This document shows, one piece after another, positions 17,275 to 26,212 of a stretch of 64,000 nucleotides of DNA. The stretch's first letter is position 1; every line of letters begins with the position of its first letter. The notes below the pieces were generated by a model. It did no database searches. It was not told the origin of the DNA and saw only the letters and a list, made by a program, of their open reading frames with translations. This stretch comes from AC-32 sp963717475. Its GTDB lineage: Bacteria > Actinomycetota > Thermoleophilia > Gaiellales > Gaiellaceae. The position numbers and the translations under genes were made by a program. The stretch spans positions 2,046,001 through 2,110,000 of the forward strand of contig OY970337.1 of the NCBI GenBank assembly GCA_963717475.1. The letters run 5' to 3'.

Positions 17275-18123
17275 TTACGTCTCGCGGAGGCGGAACTCGC
17301 CGTGGGCGACGGTGACCGCGCTGCCGCCGACCTCGACTCGCTCGATCGCATCCGCCGAGCCGTGCACCACGGCGAAGAGCTTCGACGGCCGCCCGATCTC
17401 GACTCCCTGCGAGATCTCGATTTCCTCGCCGAAGCCGATGCGGCCGTGGCGCGCCAGGTGCACCGCCAGCGGCCCCGCCGCCGAACCGGTCGCCGGGTCT
17501 TCGGGAATCCCGCCCAGGCCGAACATGCGCGTCTTCCAGCGCGTGCCCGAGCCCGCGAAGCAGTTGACCCCGAGCGCCTCCGGCAGCCCCAGCGGAGCGA
17601 GATTCGGGCGCAACCCGGCAACCGCGTCCTCCGAATCGAGCGCCACGTAGACGTGCTGGGCGCCGTTGTCGTACTGCTCGACCGGCAGCTCGCTCCGCTC
17701 GACCCCGACCGCGCCCAGAAGCGCCTCCGCCTCCGCATAGGGCTCCCAGCGAGGGATGGGTTGCGCCATCCGCCCGAAGACGATCTTCGGCCCATCCCGC
17801 TCGAGCACAACCGGGACGATCCCCGCGCCGGTCTCGAGGCGGATCTCCGGGAGCTGCATCGGCGCAGCGAGCACGAATGCCGTCCCGAGCGTCGGGTGCC
17901 CCGCGAACTGCATCTCGATCCCCGGCGTGAAGATCCGGATCCGCGCGTGCCCGCCCTGCTCGGCCGGCAGCACGAAGACCGACTCCGAGAGGTTCAGCTC
18001 GCGCGCCAGCCGCTGCATCTCGTCCGTCTCGAGGCCCCGCGCGTCGGTGAAGACCGCAACCGGGTTCCCGGCGAGGGGCTCGTCGGTGAAGACGTCCGCC
18101 ACCACGTAACGAAAGACGCGCAT
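17275..18123 (-). CDS. PhzF family isomerase-like protein
   Basis: 282-residue diaminopimelate-epimerase-fold protein of the PhzF family. The N-terminus has VFTDEPLAGNPVAVF and the catalytic Glu region LNLSESVFV; FAGHPTLGTAFVL and EDPATGSAAGPLA are the other family signatures. PhzF in phenazine producers isomerises an anthranilate derivative, but most genomic homologs are of unknown substrate, and no phenazine genes are present here. ATG 18123 abuts the divergent sixA promoter region. Confidence 0.9.
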   Translation of the reverse strand: MRVFRYVVADVFTDEPLAGNPVAVFTDARGLETDEMQRLARELNLSESVFVLPAEQGGHARIRIFTPGIEMQFAGHPTLGTAFVLAAPMQLPEIRLETGAGIVPVVLERDGPKIVFGRMAQPIPRWEPYAEAEALLGAVGVERSELPVEQYDNGAQHVYVALDSEDAVAGLRPNLAPLGLPEALGVNCFAGSGTRWKTRMFGLGGIPEDPATGSAAGPLAVHLARHGRIGFGEEIEISQGVEIGRPSKLFAVVHGSADAIERVEVGGSAVTVAHGEFRLRET

Positions 18124-18145
18124 GACGGTGACTATTCTCCCATCC

Positions 18146-18541
18146 GTGCAGCTCTACCTCGTTCGCCATGCCCAGGCTGCGGACGGAGAGCCGGACGAGC
18201 TGAGGCCGCTGACCGCCGAGGGCCGCCACGCGGCCCGCGAGCTCGGCGAGCGACTCGCAGCCGACGGCGTCCGGCCCGACGCCGTCCTGACGAGCCCGCT
18301 CCTGCGGGCGCGCCAGACGGGTGCCGAGCTCGCGCGGGCGGCAGGAATCGAGCCCGAACCGGACGAGCGCCTCGCCCCCGGCGCCACCGCAGATGACGTG
18401 AGGGCCGCAGCCGTCGGCCGCGGCGAGACCGTCGTCGTCGTCGGCCACCAGCCGGACTGTGGACGGATCGCGGCCGCGCTGACCGGCGGCGAGGAGCCGT
18501 CTTTCGCCCCCGCGGCGATGCTCGCGTTCGAGCTCTCATGA
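18146..18541 (+). CDS. SixA-like phosphohistidine phosphatase (histidine phosphatase superfamily)
   Basis: Begins VQLYLVRHAQAADGE, carrying the RHA/RHG catalytic motif, and later VVVVGHQPDCG with the second catalytic His. About 131 residues, normal for SixA-type phosphatases that remove phosphate from phosphohistidine. I chose GTG 18146 because this gives the family-typical N-terminus and because TATTCT (18133-18138) lies 7 nt upstream as a -10 for a leaderless message. ATG 18122 is an in-frame alternative. The end overlaps the ABC ATPase gene by 4 nt. Confidence 0.85.
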   Translation: MQLYLVRHAQAADGEPDELRPLTAEGRHAARELGERLAADGVRPDAVLTSPLLRARQTGAELARAAGIEPEPDERLAPGATADDVRAAAVGRGETVVVVGHQPDCGRIAAALTGGEEPSFAPAAMLAFELS

Positions 18542-19392
18542 GTGATGTCGCTATCGAGGTGAAAGGCCTGCGCAAGGCCTACGGCGGGCTGGAGGCGGTC
18601 CGCGGCATCGACTTCGACGTCCGGCGCGGCGAGGTCTTCGGCCTGCTCGGCCCGAACGGCGCCGGCAAGACGACGACGGTCGAGATCCTCGAGGGCTACC
18701 GCCGCCGCGACGCCGGCCACGTCGAGGTGCTGGGCGTCGACCCCGCCGAGGCAGGCGGCGAGTGGCGCGAGCGGATCGGCGTCGTCCTCCAGAGCTCGGC
18801 GATGTACGAGACGCTCACGGTCGCCGAGATGCTGAGCCTCTTCGCGGGCTACTACGAGCGCTCGCGGCCCGTGGACGAGGTCGTCGAGCTCGTCGGCCTG
18901 AAGGAGAAGCGCAACGACCGGGTGCGCCGGCTCTCGGGTGGACAGCGGCGCCGCCTGGACCTCGGGATCGCGCTCGTGGGCGACCCCGAGCTGATCTTCC
19001 TCGACGAGCCGACCACGGGCTTCGACCCGCACGCGCGCCGCCAGGCCTGGGAGACGCTCAGGTCCCTGCGCGGCCTCGGCAAGACGATCGTGCTGACCAC
19101 GCACTACCTCGACGAGGCCGAGCGCCTCGCCGACCGCGTGGGCGTCCTTCGGAGCGGCGAGATCGTCGCCATCGGCCCGCCGTCGCAGCTGATCGGCTCC
19201 GCGCCCGCGACCGAGATCCGCTACCGCGACAACGGGCGCGAGGTCGTGCTCGAGACCGAAGAGCCGACACGAGTCCTCCACGAGCTGACGGCGAAGGCGA
19301 TCGCCGAGAACCGCGAGCTCGAAGGCCTCGTCGTCCGGCGTCCGAGCCTCGAGGACGTCTACCTGTCGCTTACCGAGGAGCAGGCCGAATGA
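18538..19392 (+). CDS. ABC-2 type exporter ATP-binding protein
   Basis: 284-residue ATPase of the DrrA/CcmA type. Walker A GPNGAGKTT (about residues 38-46), signature LSGGQRRRLDL, Walker B LIFLDEPTTGFDPHAR and the switch histidine region LTTHYLDEAERLAD are all intact. A C-terminal approximately 80-residue extension is typical for drug/lipid exporter ATPases. It forms a pair with the permease that starts in its stop codon (ATGA). Substrate unknown. Confidence 0.95.
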   Translation: MSDVAIEVKGLRKAYGGLEAVRGIDFDVRRGEVFGLLGPNGAGKTTTVEILEGYRRRDAGHVEVLGVDPAEAGGEWRERIGVVLQSSAMYETLTVAEMLSLFAGYYERSRPVDEVVELVGLKEKRNDRVRRLSGGQRRRLDLGIALVGDPELIFLDEPTTGFDPHARRQAWETLRSLRGLGKTIVLTTHYLDEAERLADRVGVLRSGEIVAIGPPSQLIGSAPATEIRYRDNGREVVLETEEPTRVLHELTAKAIAENRELEGLVVRRPSLEDVYLSLTEEQAE

Positions 19393-20147
19393 GGCTCTTC
19401 CGGCACGAGCTGAAGGGCGAGCTGCTGCTCTACGTGCGCAGCCGGGAGCTCGCGTTCTTCACGTTCCTGCTGCCGATGATCTTCTTCCTGCTGCTCGCCT
19501 CGGTGTACGGCAACGACCGGATCAAGAGCGAGGGCAACGTCCGTTCCGCCCCGTTCCTCCAGGCCGGGATGATCGGCTATGGGGCGATCTCGATCGCCTT
19601 CGCCGGGCTCGCGATCGTGGTCGTGATCAGGCGCGAGGCCGGCATCCTGAAGCGGCTCCGCGCGACTCCGCTCCCGGCGCCCGTCTACCTGATCGCGCTC
19701 CTGAGCGCGTTCCTCGCGGCCTTCGCCGTGGAGGTGGTCGGCCTGCTCCTGCTCGGCCGGCTCTTCTTCTCGATCGGATTTCCGGGCCGGCCGCTGTCGC
19801 TCGCGCTCGCGCTGATCCTCGGCGCGGTCGCGTTCTGCGGGCTCGGGATCGGCCTGACCGCGGTGATCAAGAGCGCCGAGGGCGCCTCCGCGGTCGTGAA
19901 CGCCATCTACCTGCCGATGGCGTTCATCTGCGGGGCGTTCTTCTCGCCCCATTCCTACCCCGGCTTCTTGCGGGCGATCGCAGCCGTCCTGCCGCTGACG
20001 TACTTCCTGCGGCTCATCCGCAACGTCATGCTGCACGGCCACGAGATCTGGTCGCAGGGGACGAACGTGGCTGTCCTGGCGGCCTGGGGCATCGGCGGTT
20101 TGCTCGTGGCAGTCCGCTCGTTCCGCTGGGAGCCGACCGAAGGTTAG
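19389..20147 (+). CDS. ABC-2 type exporter permease
   Basis: 252-residue membrane protein with six hydrophobic segments, first at about 27-45 (LAFFTFLLPMIFFLLLASV). RREAGILKRLRATPLP is the conserved cytoplasmic coupling motif of ABC-2 permeases (about 93-108), and the GAFFSPHSYPGFLRAIAAVLP segment fits the C-terminal family region. It works with the preceding ATPase; export substrate cannot be deduced. Confidence 0.93.
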   Translation: MRLFRHELKGELLLYVRSRELAFFTFLLPMIFFLLLASVYGNDRIKSEGNVRSAPFLQAGMIGYGAISIAFAGLAIVVVIRREAGILKRLRATPLPAPVYLIALLSAFLAAFAVEVVGLLLLGRLFFSIGFPGRPLSLALALILGAVAFCGLGIGLTAVIKSAEGASAVVNAIYLPMAFICGAFFSPHSYPGFLRAIAAVLPLTYFLRLIRNVMLHGHEIWSQGTNVAVLAAWGIGGLLVAVRSFRWEPTEG

Positions 20148-20173
20148 GTCCCAGGCCCACCGGTTATACGAAT

Positions 20174-20530
20174 ATGGTGGGCGAACCTGAACTCGCTTTC
20201 TGCGTCCGCGGCGTCGAGCCGCCGGGCGTCGAGGTTCGCGTCAACTTCGGCGTCTTCGCGGGACGCGGCGCGACCCCCGCCGAGATCGACGACCTCGCGG
20301 CGGCGCTGCTCCCGAAGGTCGGCGAGGTCTCGATCGTCGCCGAGCACCGTCACGAGATCGGCCCCGAAGCTGAGGCGTCGCTGAACCAGGTGCGGATCGA
20401 GGTCGCGCCGGAGCAGTTGCCCGAGGACGAGCACGAGCTCGACATGCTCTGCGGCCGCCTGGTCGAGGCCGCGGACTCCTGGGCCCGCGGCTGCATCGCC
20501 GACCGCCACGCCGAAGTCTCCGAGCTCTAG
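20174..20530 (+). CDS. Conserved-looking acidic protein, function unknown
   Basis: 118 residues, acidic, soluble, with no transmembrane segment or recognised motif; it has two cysteines near the C-terminus (MLCGRLVE and ARGCIADR). The ATG at 20174 has TATACG just upstream (20165-20170), a possible -10 for a leaderless message. It converges on the aminotransferase gene and their stop codons overlap (20527-20530). Confidence 0.6.
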   Translation: MVGEPELAFCVRGVEPPGVEVRVNFGVFAGRGATPAEIDDLAAALLPKVGEVSIVAEHRHEIGPEAEASLNQVRIEVAPEQLPEDEHELDMLCGRLVEAADSWARGCIADRHAEVSEL

Positions 20531-21931
20531 GCCGTAGCCCTTTCGCGGGCGAGCTTGCGCTTCGGCGCGCGGCCTGCGCGGGCGGCGCCGAGGGCGAAGC
20601 GGACGAGCGCGCGCGGCATCTTCTCGGCGCGGGCGATCGTCTCGTCGAGCGCGTTCACGAACCAGTCGACGTCCTCTTCGGTCACGACCAGCGGCGGGAT
20701 CGCCTTGAGCACGTTCATCCCGTGGCCCGCGACCTGGCTCAGGATCCGGTGCTCGCGGAAGAGGGGCACGATCACGAGCTGCGCGAACAGCCCGGGCTGG
20801 ATCCGCTCGAGCAGCTTCCACGTGCGCGACCCGCCCGGCGGCTCCTGGAACTCGATCGCCCACATCAGCCCGAGGCCGCGCACATCCGCGACGACGTCGT
20901 AGCGTTCGACTAAGGGCCGCGTACGCTCCAGCAGCAGCTCGCCGAGCCGGGCCGAGCGCTCGACGAGGCCTTGCCCGTCGAGCTCGCGCAGCGTCGCGAG
21001 CCCGGCGACCATCGCGAGGTCGTTCGGCGCGAAGGTCGAGCCGTGGCTGACCGCGTTCGGCAGCGAGTCGAAGACGCCCTCGTAGACGGCGTCCGACATC
21101 AGCAGCGCGCCGACCGGCACATAGCCGCCCGACAGCGACTTGGCGACGGTGACCAGGTCGGGCTGGAGCCCCCAGTGCTCGAGGGCGAGCAGGCGGCCGG
21201 TGCGCCCGAAGCCCGTCTGCACCTCGTCGGCGCAGAAGAGCGTCCCGTAGCGGCGGCACAGCTCCTGGGCGCTCTCGAGGTAGCCGTCCGGCGGCAGGGT
21301 TCACGCCCTTCCCCTGGACGGGCTCCACGATGAAGAGCGCCACGTCCTCCGACGCGAGCTCTCGCTCGAGTGCGTCGAGGTCGCCGATCGGCACCTGCGC
21401 GAAGCCGGGCAGCAGCGGGCCGAAGCGGTCGCGGAACTCGGGTGTGGCCGTCGCGGAGAGCGCGCCGAGCGTGAGCCCGTGGAAGCCGTGCTCCGCCGAG
21501 AGCACGCGCGGGCGGCCGGTCGCGGCGCGGCCGAGCTTGATCGCGGCCTCGACCGACTCCGCGCCGGAGCTCGTGAAGATCACCTTGCCGAGCGAGGCGG
21601 GCGCACGGCGCAGGAGCTCCTCGGCCAGCAGCGCAGGGAGCGAGTCGACGCCGAGCTGCACCGAGCCCGGACGCTGAAGCTCGAGCGCCTCGATCAGCGC
21701 CTCGCGGACGCGCGGGTTGTTGCGGCCCACGTTGAACATCCCGAAGCCGCCGAGCACGTCGAGGTAGCGGTTGCCGTCCGAGTCCCAGAGGTAGGCGCCC
21801 TCGGCGCGAGCCCACCGGCGGTCGAAGCCGATCGTGCGCAGCAGCCGGACGAACTGCGGATTGATCGTCTGGGCGTGGAGGTCGAGCGCCTCGGCGCCGC
21901 GTTCCTCAACCAGCTCGGTGAGCCACCCCAC
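20527..21931 (-). CDS. Class III PLP-dependent aminotransferase, frameshifted in this sequence
   Basis: About 467 residues of the acetylornithine/4-aminobutyrate/putrescine aminotransferase family. N-terminal part: YLWDSDGNRYLDVLGGFG, SSGAESVEAAIKLGR, and the PLP ring-stacking EHGFHGLTLGAL. C-terminal part: CADEVQTGFGRTG (Asp contacting the pyridine nitrogen) and the catalytic lysine motif VTVAKSLSGGYVP. The frame shifts near 21299-21302: VQGKGV continues as LPPDGYLESAQELC only if one of the two T bases in GGTTCACG (plus strand) is removed. Start GTG 21931 lies 7 nt after the EamA stop. The exact substrate is not resolvable by eye. Confidence 0.87.
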
Positions 21932-21938
21932 GACTGGA

Positions 21939-22802
21939 TTATCGCGACACGCCTATGAGCACGCCGCCGGCGACGACCAGCCCCGCGCCGAGCAGGAGCC
22001 AGCGTCCGATCAGCTCGCTTCGCCTCAGGAGCAGCAGCGCGAACCCGACTCCCCAGAGCGACTCGGTCGCCACGAGCGGGTTCACGACGCCGACGCCCGC
22101 GCGGTAGTAGGCGCCGAAGAGCGCCAGGTACGAGACGCCGAACAGCACCGCCGCGGGCAGGAACGGAACGATCTGCCGCCCGTAGCCTCGCGACCAGGCA
22201 GAGCCCCGCGTCAACACGAGGTAGATCGAGATCGCGGCGGTCCCCGCCAGCAACGAGACCGGCGCTGCGACGAGCGCGTGGACATGCGTGTCCTTGGTGA
22301 AGGAGCGGAGGACGTTGTCGCGGATCGCGAACAGAACCGTCGTGATCACCGCGAGCAGGACGCCGACGCGCCGGAAGTCCGCGGGGCGCACGCGCTCCCG
22401 CGCAAGGGCGATCCCGCCGCCGACGATCAGGCCGGCGCCGACCAGCAGCGGCGCCCGGACCGGCTCGTGCAGGAAGACCAGAGCGATCGCGACGGCGACG
22501 AGCGGTGCGGTGCCCATGAGCACCGAGGAGCGAGCGGCGCCCACTTCCCGCACCGCGCGCACGAAGAAGACCTGTGAGAGGCCGGGCGCGAGCAGCCCCG
22601 CGATCAGAAACGGCCAGATCTCCGCCGGGTCGAACTCGCGCGTAGCTGCGATGCCCACGATTGCGGTCAGGACGAAGGCGAGGGACGTCATCGCGAGCGA
22701 GCCGAGCTCTGCGTCCTGGGAGCGGCGGACGCCGAATCGAACCGCGACCGACATCGCGCCGAACAGCGCGGCCGACGCGCACGCGAGCGCGACTGCTGTC
22801 AC
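21939..22802 (-). CDS. EamA/DMT superfamily transporter
   Basis: 287 residues with ten hydrophobic segments in two five-helix EamA repeats; the N-terminal segment AALFGAMSVAVRFG and the mid-protein EPVRAPLLVGAGLIVGGG are typical of drug/metabolite exporters. Start GTG 22802 directly follows the xdhC-like stop, so these genes form one unit with the aminotransferase downstream. Substrate unknown; a link to the aminotransferase product is possible. Confidence 0.88.
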   Translation of the reverse strand: MTAVALACASAALFGAMSVAVRFGVRRSQDAELGSLAMTSLAFVLTAIVGIAATREFDPAEIWPFLIAGLLAPGLSQVFFVRAVREVGAARSSVLMGTAPLVAVAIALVFLHEPVRAPLLVGAGLIVGGGIALARERVRPADFRRVGVLLAVITTVLFAIRDNVLRSFTKDTHVHALVAAPVSLLAGTAAISIYLVLTRGSAWSRGYGRQIVPFLPAAVLFGVSYLALFGAYYRAGVGVVNPLVATESLWGVGFALLLLRRSELIGRWLLLGAGLVVAGGVLIGVSR

Positions 22803-23756
22803 TCAGGCTGTCGCGTGAATCGCGCCGGTACGGTCTCTGAGGCGGCCGCCGTCGTGCCCGGCGCGCACGGCGATGATCTCCGCGAGGATCGAGACGGCGG
22901 TCTCCGCGGGAGTCGAGGCACCGAGGTCGAGCCCGGCGGGACCGGCGAGCCGGTCCAGGGCCTCCTCCGTGAGCCCGGCTTCGAGCAGCTGCTCGCGCCG
23001 GCTCGCCTGCGTCTTGCGGGAGCCGATCGCGCCGACGTAGAAGGCGTCGCTCGTCAGAGCCGCCGTCAATGCGGGGTTGTCGAGCCGCTGCGCGTGCGCG
23101 AGGACGACGACCGCCGTGTCGGCGTCTGCCTCCAGATCATCCGGCCAGGCGACGACGATCTCGCCCGCGCTCGGCAGGCGCTCCTCCGTCGCGAGCCGTG
23201 GCCGCGGGTCGATCACGACCGTCCGCCAGCCGAGCGCGCCCGCCGCGCGGCAGAGTTCCTCGGCGGTGTCGGTCGCGCCGACGATGACGAGCCGCGTCGG
23301 CGGCGCGAGCTCCTCCGCGAAGACCCGCGCGCCGCCGAGCTCCTGCACGCCGGGCTCGACCGACCCTCGCGGCAGCAGCTCCTGCTCGCCCGCTCGCTCG
23401 CCTTCCAGCGCCGTCACGCGCACGCCTTCGCCGTCGGGCAGATCGTGCTCCAGGCGCTGGACGAAGACGTCGAGCTCGCCGCCGCACGGGAGCCCGATCT
23501 CCCAGGCCTCGTCGTCGGCGATCCCGTACGAGATCAGGCGCGGCTCGCCGCCGGCGATCACCTCGGCGGCCTGCACGGCGACATCGCCCTCGACGCAGCC
23601 GCCCGAGACGGAGCCGAAGAGCTCGCCGCTCTCCGAGACGACCAGTTTCGAGCCCACGGGCCGCGGCGCCGATCGTCTCGTCGCGACGACCGTCGCGAGC
23701 GCGATCCGCTCTCCCTGCGCCAGCAGGCGCGTTATCTCGTCGCGGACACCCGCCAC
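22803..23756 (-). CDS. XdhC/CoxI family protein
   Basis: 317-residue protein with the two-part XdhC architecture: an N-terminal domain (ATVVATRRSAPRPVGSKL, GSVSGGCVEGDV with the conserved Cys) and a C-terminal Rossmann domain (RLVIVGATDTAEEL, FYVGAIGSRKT). XdhC proteins bind and sulfurate molybdenum cofactor for xanthine dehydrogenase-type enzymes. No such enzyme is in the window; other molybdoenzymes here (FdhA, the sulfite-oxidase-like protein) are not known clients. The start lies 4 nt after the upstream ferric-reductase-like stop. Confidence 0.9.
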   Translation of the reverse strand: MAGVRDEITRLLAQGERIALATVVATRRSAPRPVGSKLVVSESGELFGSVSGGCVEGDVAVQAAEVIAGGEPRLISYGIADDEAWEIGLPCGGELDVFVQRLEHDLPDGEGVRVTALEGERAGEQELLPRGSVEPGVQELGGARVFAEELAPPTRLVIVGATDTAEELCRAAGALGWRTVVIDPRPRLATEERLPSAGEIVVAWPDDLEADADTAVVVLAHAQRLDNPALTAALTSDAFYVGAIGSRKTQASRREQLLEAGLTEEALDRLAGPAGLDLGASTPAETAVSILAEIIAVRAGHDGGRLRDRTGAIHATA

Positions 23757-23760
23757 ACGG

Positions 23761-24321
23761 TCAGCGTACCGCCGTCCGCCGGGGAGGCGGCTGGGCAGGA
23801 ACGAACCGTGCCGCGGTGAGGCCCCCGACGAGCGCGGCCGAGCTCAGGTAGATCACGACCGCCCAGAGGCTGCGCGTGTCCGTGCCGGCCGTGATCCCGT
23901 GCACGAGCGCGAGCGCCCACACGGCGAAATTGAGGTAGTGCGCGCGGCGCCAGAAGCGGTGCGGCAGCGCCTTCCGGTAGCGGTTCGTGATCGCGAGCGC
24001 CGCGAGCAGCTCGGCGGCGACCACTCCCGCGGCGACGGCGAGCGGCCGGTACGGCGCCGTGCCCGGCACGAGCAGGTTCCGAAGCGAGAACGGCAGGTAC
24101 GAGTCGGCGAGCAGAGCCGCGCCGTGCAGCAGGATGAAGCTGCCTGCGAGCAGGCCGAGGAAGCCGTGGACGTCCTCGAGCGCGAACCTCGGCCAGCGCT
24201 CGAGCCTCGCGCGGCCGGAGAGAAGCAGCCCGGCGACCACCGAAGCCGTCAGCAGGACGAACGCGAGCAGGCCGCCCGCGCGCGCCGCGTACCACGCGTA
24301 GTTCTCGGCCGCGATGATCAT
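23761..24321 (-). CDS. Ferric-reductase-like transmembrane protein
   Basis: 186-residue membrane protein with about six hydrophobic segments and histidines in helices placed as for b-heme binding: LEDVHGFLGLLAGSFILLHG and HRFWRRAHYLNFAVWALALVHG. It lacks the FAD/NADH-binding domains of full ferric reductases, as in MsrQ/YedZ-type quinol-linked proteins. ATG 24321 overlaps the apbE stop (ATGA). With ApbE upstream, it likely transfers electrons across the membrane to an extracytoplasmic flavoprotein. Confidence 0.87.
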   Translation of the reverse strand: MIIAAENYAWYAARAGGLLAFVLLTASVVAGLLLSGRARLERWPRFALEDVHGFLGLLAGSFILLHGAALLADSYLPFSLRNLLVPGTAPYRPLAVAAGVVAAELLAALAITNRYRKALPHRFWRRAHYLNFAVWALALVHGITAGTDTRSLWAVVIYLSSAALVGGLTAARFVPAQPPPRRTAVR

Positions 24322-25166
24322 GCCGCGAGCGGGAGGGCGTCCTGCCAGGCCTCGTTCACGACCACGTTCTCTCCTGTGCGAAAGCGGCCGGGCAGCCCGC
24401 GCTCGTCGAGCCAGCCGGGACCGTCCTCCGAGAGCAGGAACGCAGCCTTTGCCGACACGTCCGCTGCGAGGCAGCTCGAGGCGGCGACCGTGACCTCGTC
24501 CCAGGGCGACCCGCCCGGGCGGCCTGTGCGCGGGTCGAGCAGGTGGTGCTGCCAGGAGCCCCCGCGGCGCCAGCGCCGCTTCGTCGAGCCGCTGGTGGCA
24601 ATACCGCCGGCGACCAGGCGCAACGACTCGCCGCCGGGAAGAGCGACGTCGGCGCCGCCCCGCGCCGCGAGGTCCCCGCCCGCCGCGACGAGGGCGTCTC
24701 CACCGATCAGCTCGAGCGCGGAGTCGACCGCGAGCGACTTCACGGTTCCATTGAGGTCGAGGATCGTGCCGGGCGGCCGAAACAGAAAGCGACGGTCGAG
24801 CCGCAGCGACTGCCAGCACCCCGCGGCCGGAGCACCCGGAGGACGCGGGTCGTCGGCGAGGTCGTCGAAGTCCCGGTCGTAGCCGGCCGCCTCGAGCGCC
24901 GCCCCGAGCGTCGGGTCGACGAGGCCGTCGGTCTGTGCGGCCGCGGCGAGGGCCTCGCGCAGCGCGTACGCGAACGGCCGCGAGAGCAGCACGACCGAAG
25001 ACGGGTCGGCGTTGATGCGGTTCAGCTCGCTCCCCGCGCGGAAACGGGAGAACGTCGCGTCCCACTCGCCGAACAGGCGGCGAACGTCTGCGAGCTCGGC
25101 CTCGGTCGCGCCGCGGACGAGCACGTCCACGCCCATCGAGCGGAAGGTCCGCGGCTCAGGAGACAT
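24318..25166 (-). CDS. apbE: FAD:protein FMN transferase (ApbE family)
   Basis: 282 residues. ApbE enzymes split FAD and attach FMN to Thr/Ser in partner proteins outside the membrane. Family landmarks: SMGVDVLVRG at the N-terminus, FSRFRAGSELNRIN, GTVKSLAVDSAL and AGGDLAARGG. ATG 25166 lies inside the preceding small gene. No clear signal peptide is visible at this start. The putative flavin acceptor is not obvious; no classic FMN-binding domain is encoded nearby. Confidence 0.92.
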   Translation of the reverse strand: MSPEPRTFRSMGVDVLVRGATEAELADVRRLFGEWDATFSRFRAGSELNRINADPSSVVLLSRPFAYALREALAAAAQTDGLVDPTLGAALEAAGYDRDFDDLADDPRPPGAPAAGCWQSLRLDRRFLFRPPGTILDLNGTVKSLAVDSALELIGGDALVAAGGDLAARGGADVALPGGESLRLVAGGIATSGSTKRRWRRGGSWQHHLLDPRTGRPGGSPWDEVTVAASSCLAADVSAKAAFLLSEDGPGWLDERGLPGRFRTGENVVVNEAWQDALPLAA

Positions 25167-25440
25167 GCGTTTGCACCTGCGAAGAAGAGCCGGATGAGGG
25201 CGCGAGCTGAACGCTGCCACCGTCGTCGCCCTCGTCGTCGAATTGACCGCTCTGCACCTGCGCGCTCTGGCCAGCCGGCCGGGAGGCCTGTCCGGCTCCG
25301 GAGCTGGTCTGACCCGGGTGGCCGGCGCGCGCGAGGAGAAGCGCCACGACGAAGCCCGCACCGGCCGCACCGACTGCGATCTGCTTCGCGCCGGAGGCGC
25401 GGCGGCGGGCCTTGTCGAGCCTGGAAGGCTCCTCGGTCAC
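25156..25440 (-). CDS. Small single-pass membrane protein with Ser/Gly-rich tail
   Basis: 94 residues: basic N-terminus (about 1-19), one hydrophobic helix (about 20-40, AVGAAGAGFVVALLLAR), then a low-complexity exported tail rich in Ser, Gly, Gln and Asp (QTSSGAGQASRPAGQ; FDDEGDDGG). It overlaps the upstream gene by 4 nt (ATGA) and apbE by 11 nt. SSGAG loosely recalls the [ST]GA[ST] flavinylation site of ApbE targets but does not match it fully. Confidence 0.7.
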   Translation of the reverse strand: MTEEPSRLDKARRRASGAKQIAVGAAGAGFVVALLLARAGHPGQTSSGAGQASRPAGQSAQVQSGQFDDEGDDGGSVQLAPSSGSSSQVQTHVS

Positions 25441-26128
25441 AGGTCGGGGCCTCCGAATCCGGCACCTTCGGGAGCGGGCCCGCGGCCGAAGCGACCCGGC
25501 CCGCCGGGCGGTCCCGGGAACTTTCCGTTGACGAGAGCCTTGAGCCGGCTGTCGGCGTTCGCCAGGATCCGGTCGGCCTGCGCCTTCGTCAGCCTTCCGT
25601 CCGAGACGGCCTCGTCGAGGTGCTGCTTCAGGTCGGCCCTGAGCGCGGCCACCAGCCCGTCGACGGACTTACCCTGGTCTTTGGCGACCTGGGCGAGCGT
25701 CTTGCCCGACTCGAGTCGCGAATGAAGGGCGTCCTCGCTCAGGCCGAGGTAGCTCGCGGCGGCGTCGAGGCCCGGGAACTCCGGTGATGGCCGAAGCCGT
25801 GATGGTCGAACCCGTCGTGCCCGAAGCGCGGCGCGACGAGGGGGAACTCGTTCGACTCGATCCGCTGCTTGAGCTCGTTGCCCTGCGCCTTCGTCAGGCG
25901 CCCGGCGGCCACTGCCGCGTCGATGCGGTCCTCCAGCGCTTTCTTGAGCGCGCTCGAAAGCGCGTTCGGCTGCACGCCGAGCTGCTTGGCCGCAGCGGAG
26001 ATCACCGCCTGGCTCTCCTGGCTCGGCGAGCTCGTCAGCTTCGTGGCAGCGATCCCGGCGCCCGCGCCTCCGACGGCGAGCGCCGCGGCGGCACCGGCGA
26101 CGACCTTGCGCTTGTGTGGCCACTGCAT
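25437..26128 (-). CDS. Secreted protein with GRLTKAQ repeats (frameshifted in this sequence)
   Basis: About 230 residues. The N-terminal signal-like segment KRKVVAGAAAALAVGGAG is followed by an exported helical region containing two related motifs, GRLTKAQGNELKQRI and, after the shift, GRLTKAQADRILANA, each preceded by a DALSSALKKALEDRIDAAV/DGLVAALRADLKQHLDEAV-like helix. A His-rich patch (FGHDGFDHHGFGHH) lies between, and the C-terminus is Gly/Pro/Phe-rich. The frame changes near 25780 (EFPGLDAAASYLG resumes), consistent with one missing base. I start at ATG 26128 because GAGAGGAG lies 6 nt upstream. It heads the ApbE/ferric-reductase-like operon and is preceded by the phased repeats at 26174-26212. 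Function unknown. Confidence 0.75.
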
Positions 26129-26173
26129 GGGGGCTCCTCTCGACATTGACGAGGCTCAGGAGACCACCCGCTG

Positions 26174-26212
26174 CTGAGATCGGCCTGAGAGCGTCCTAAG
26201 GTTTCTCTAAGA
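26174..26212 (-). promoter_or_regulatory. Four 11-bp-phased operator repeats upstream of the secreted protein/ApbE operon
   Basis: On the minus strand the hexamers TCTTAG (26212-26207), CCTTAG (26201-26196), TCTCAG (26190-26185) and TCTCAG (26179-26174) repeat at exactly 11-bp spacing, i.e. on one DNA face. The last ends 45 nt before the ATG at 26128. The same hexamer, orientation and spacing occur upstream of htrA and of the response regulator gene, so this is very probably a binding site of that OmpR-family regulator. Confidence 0.75.
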
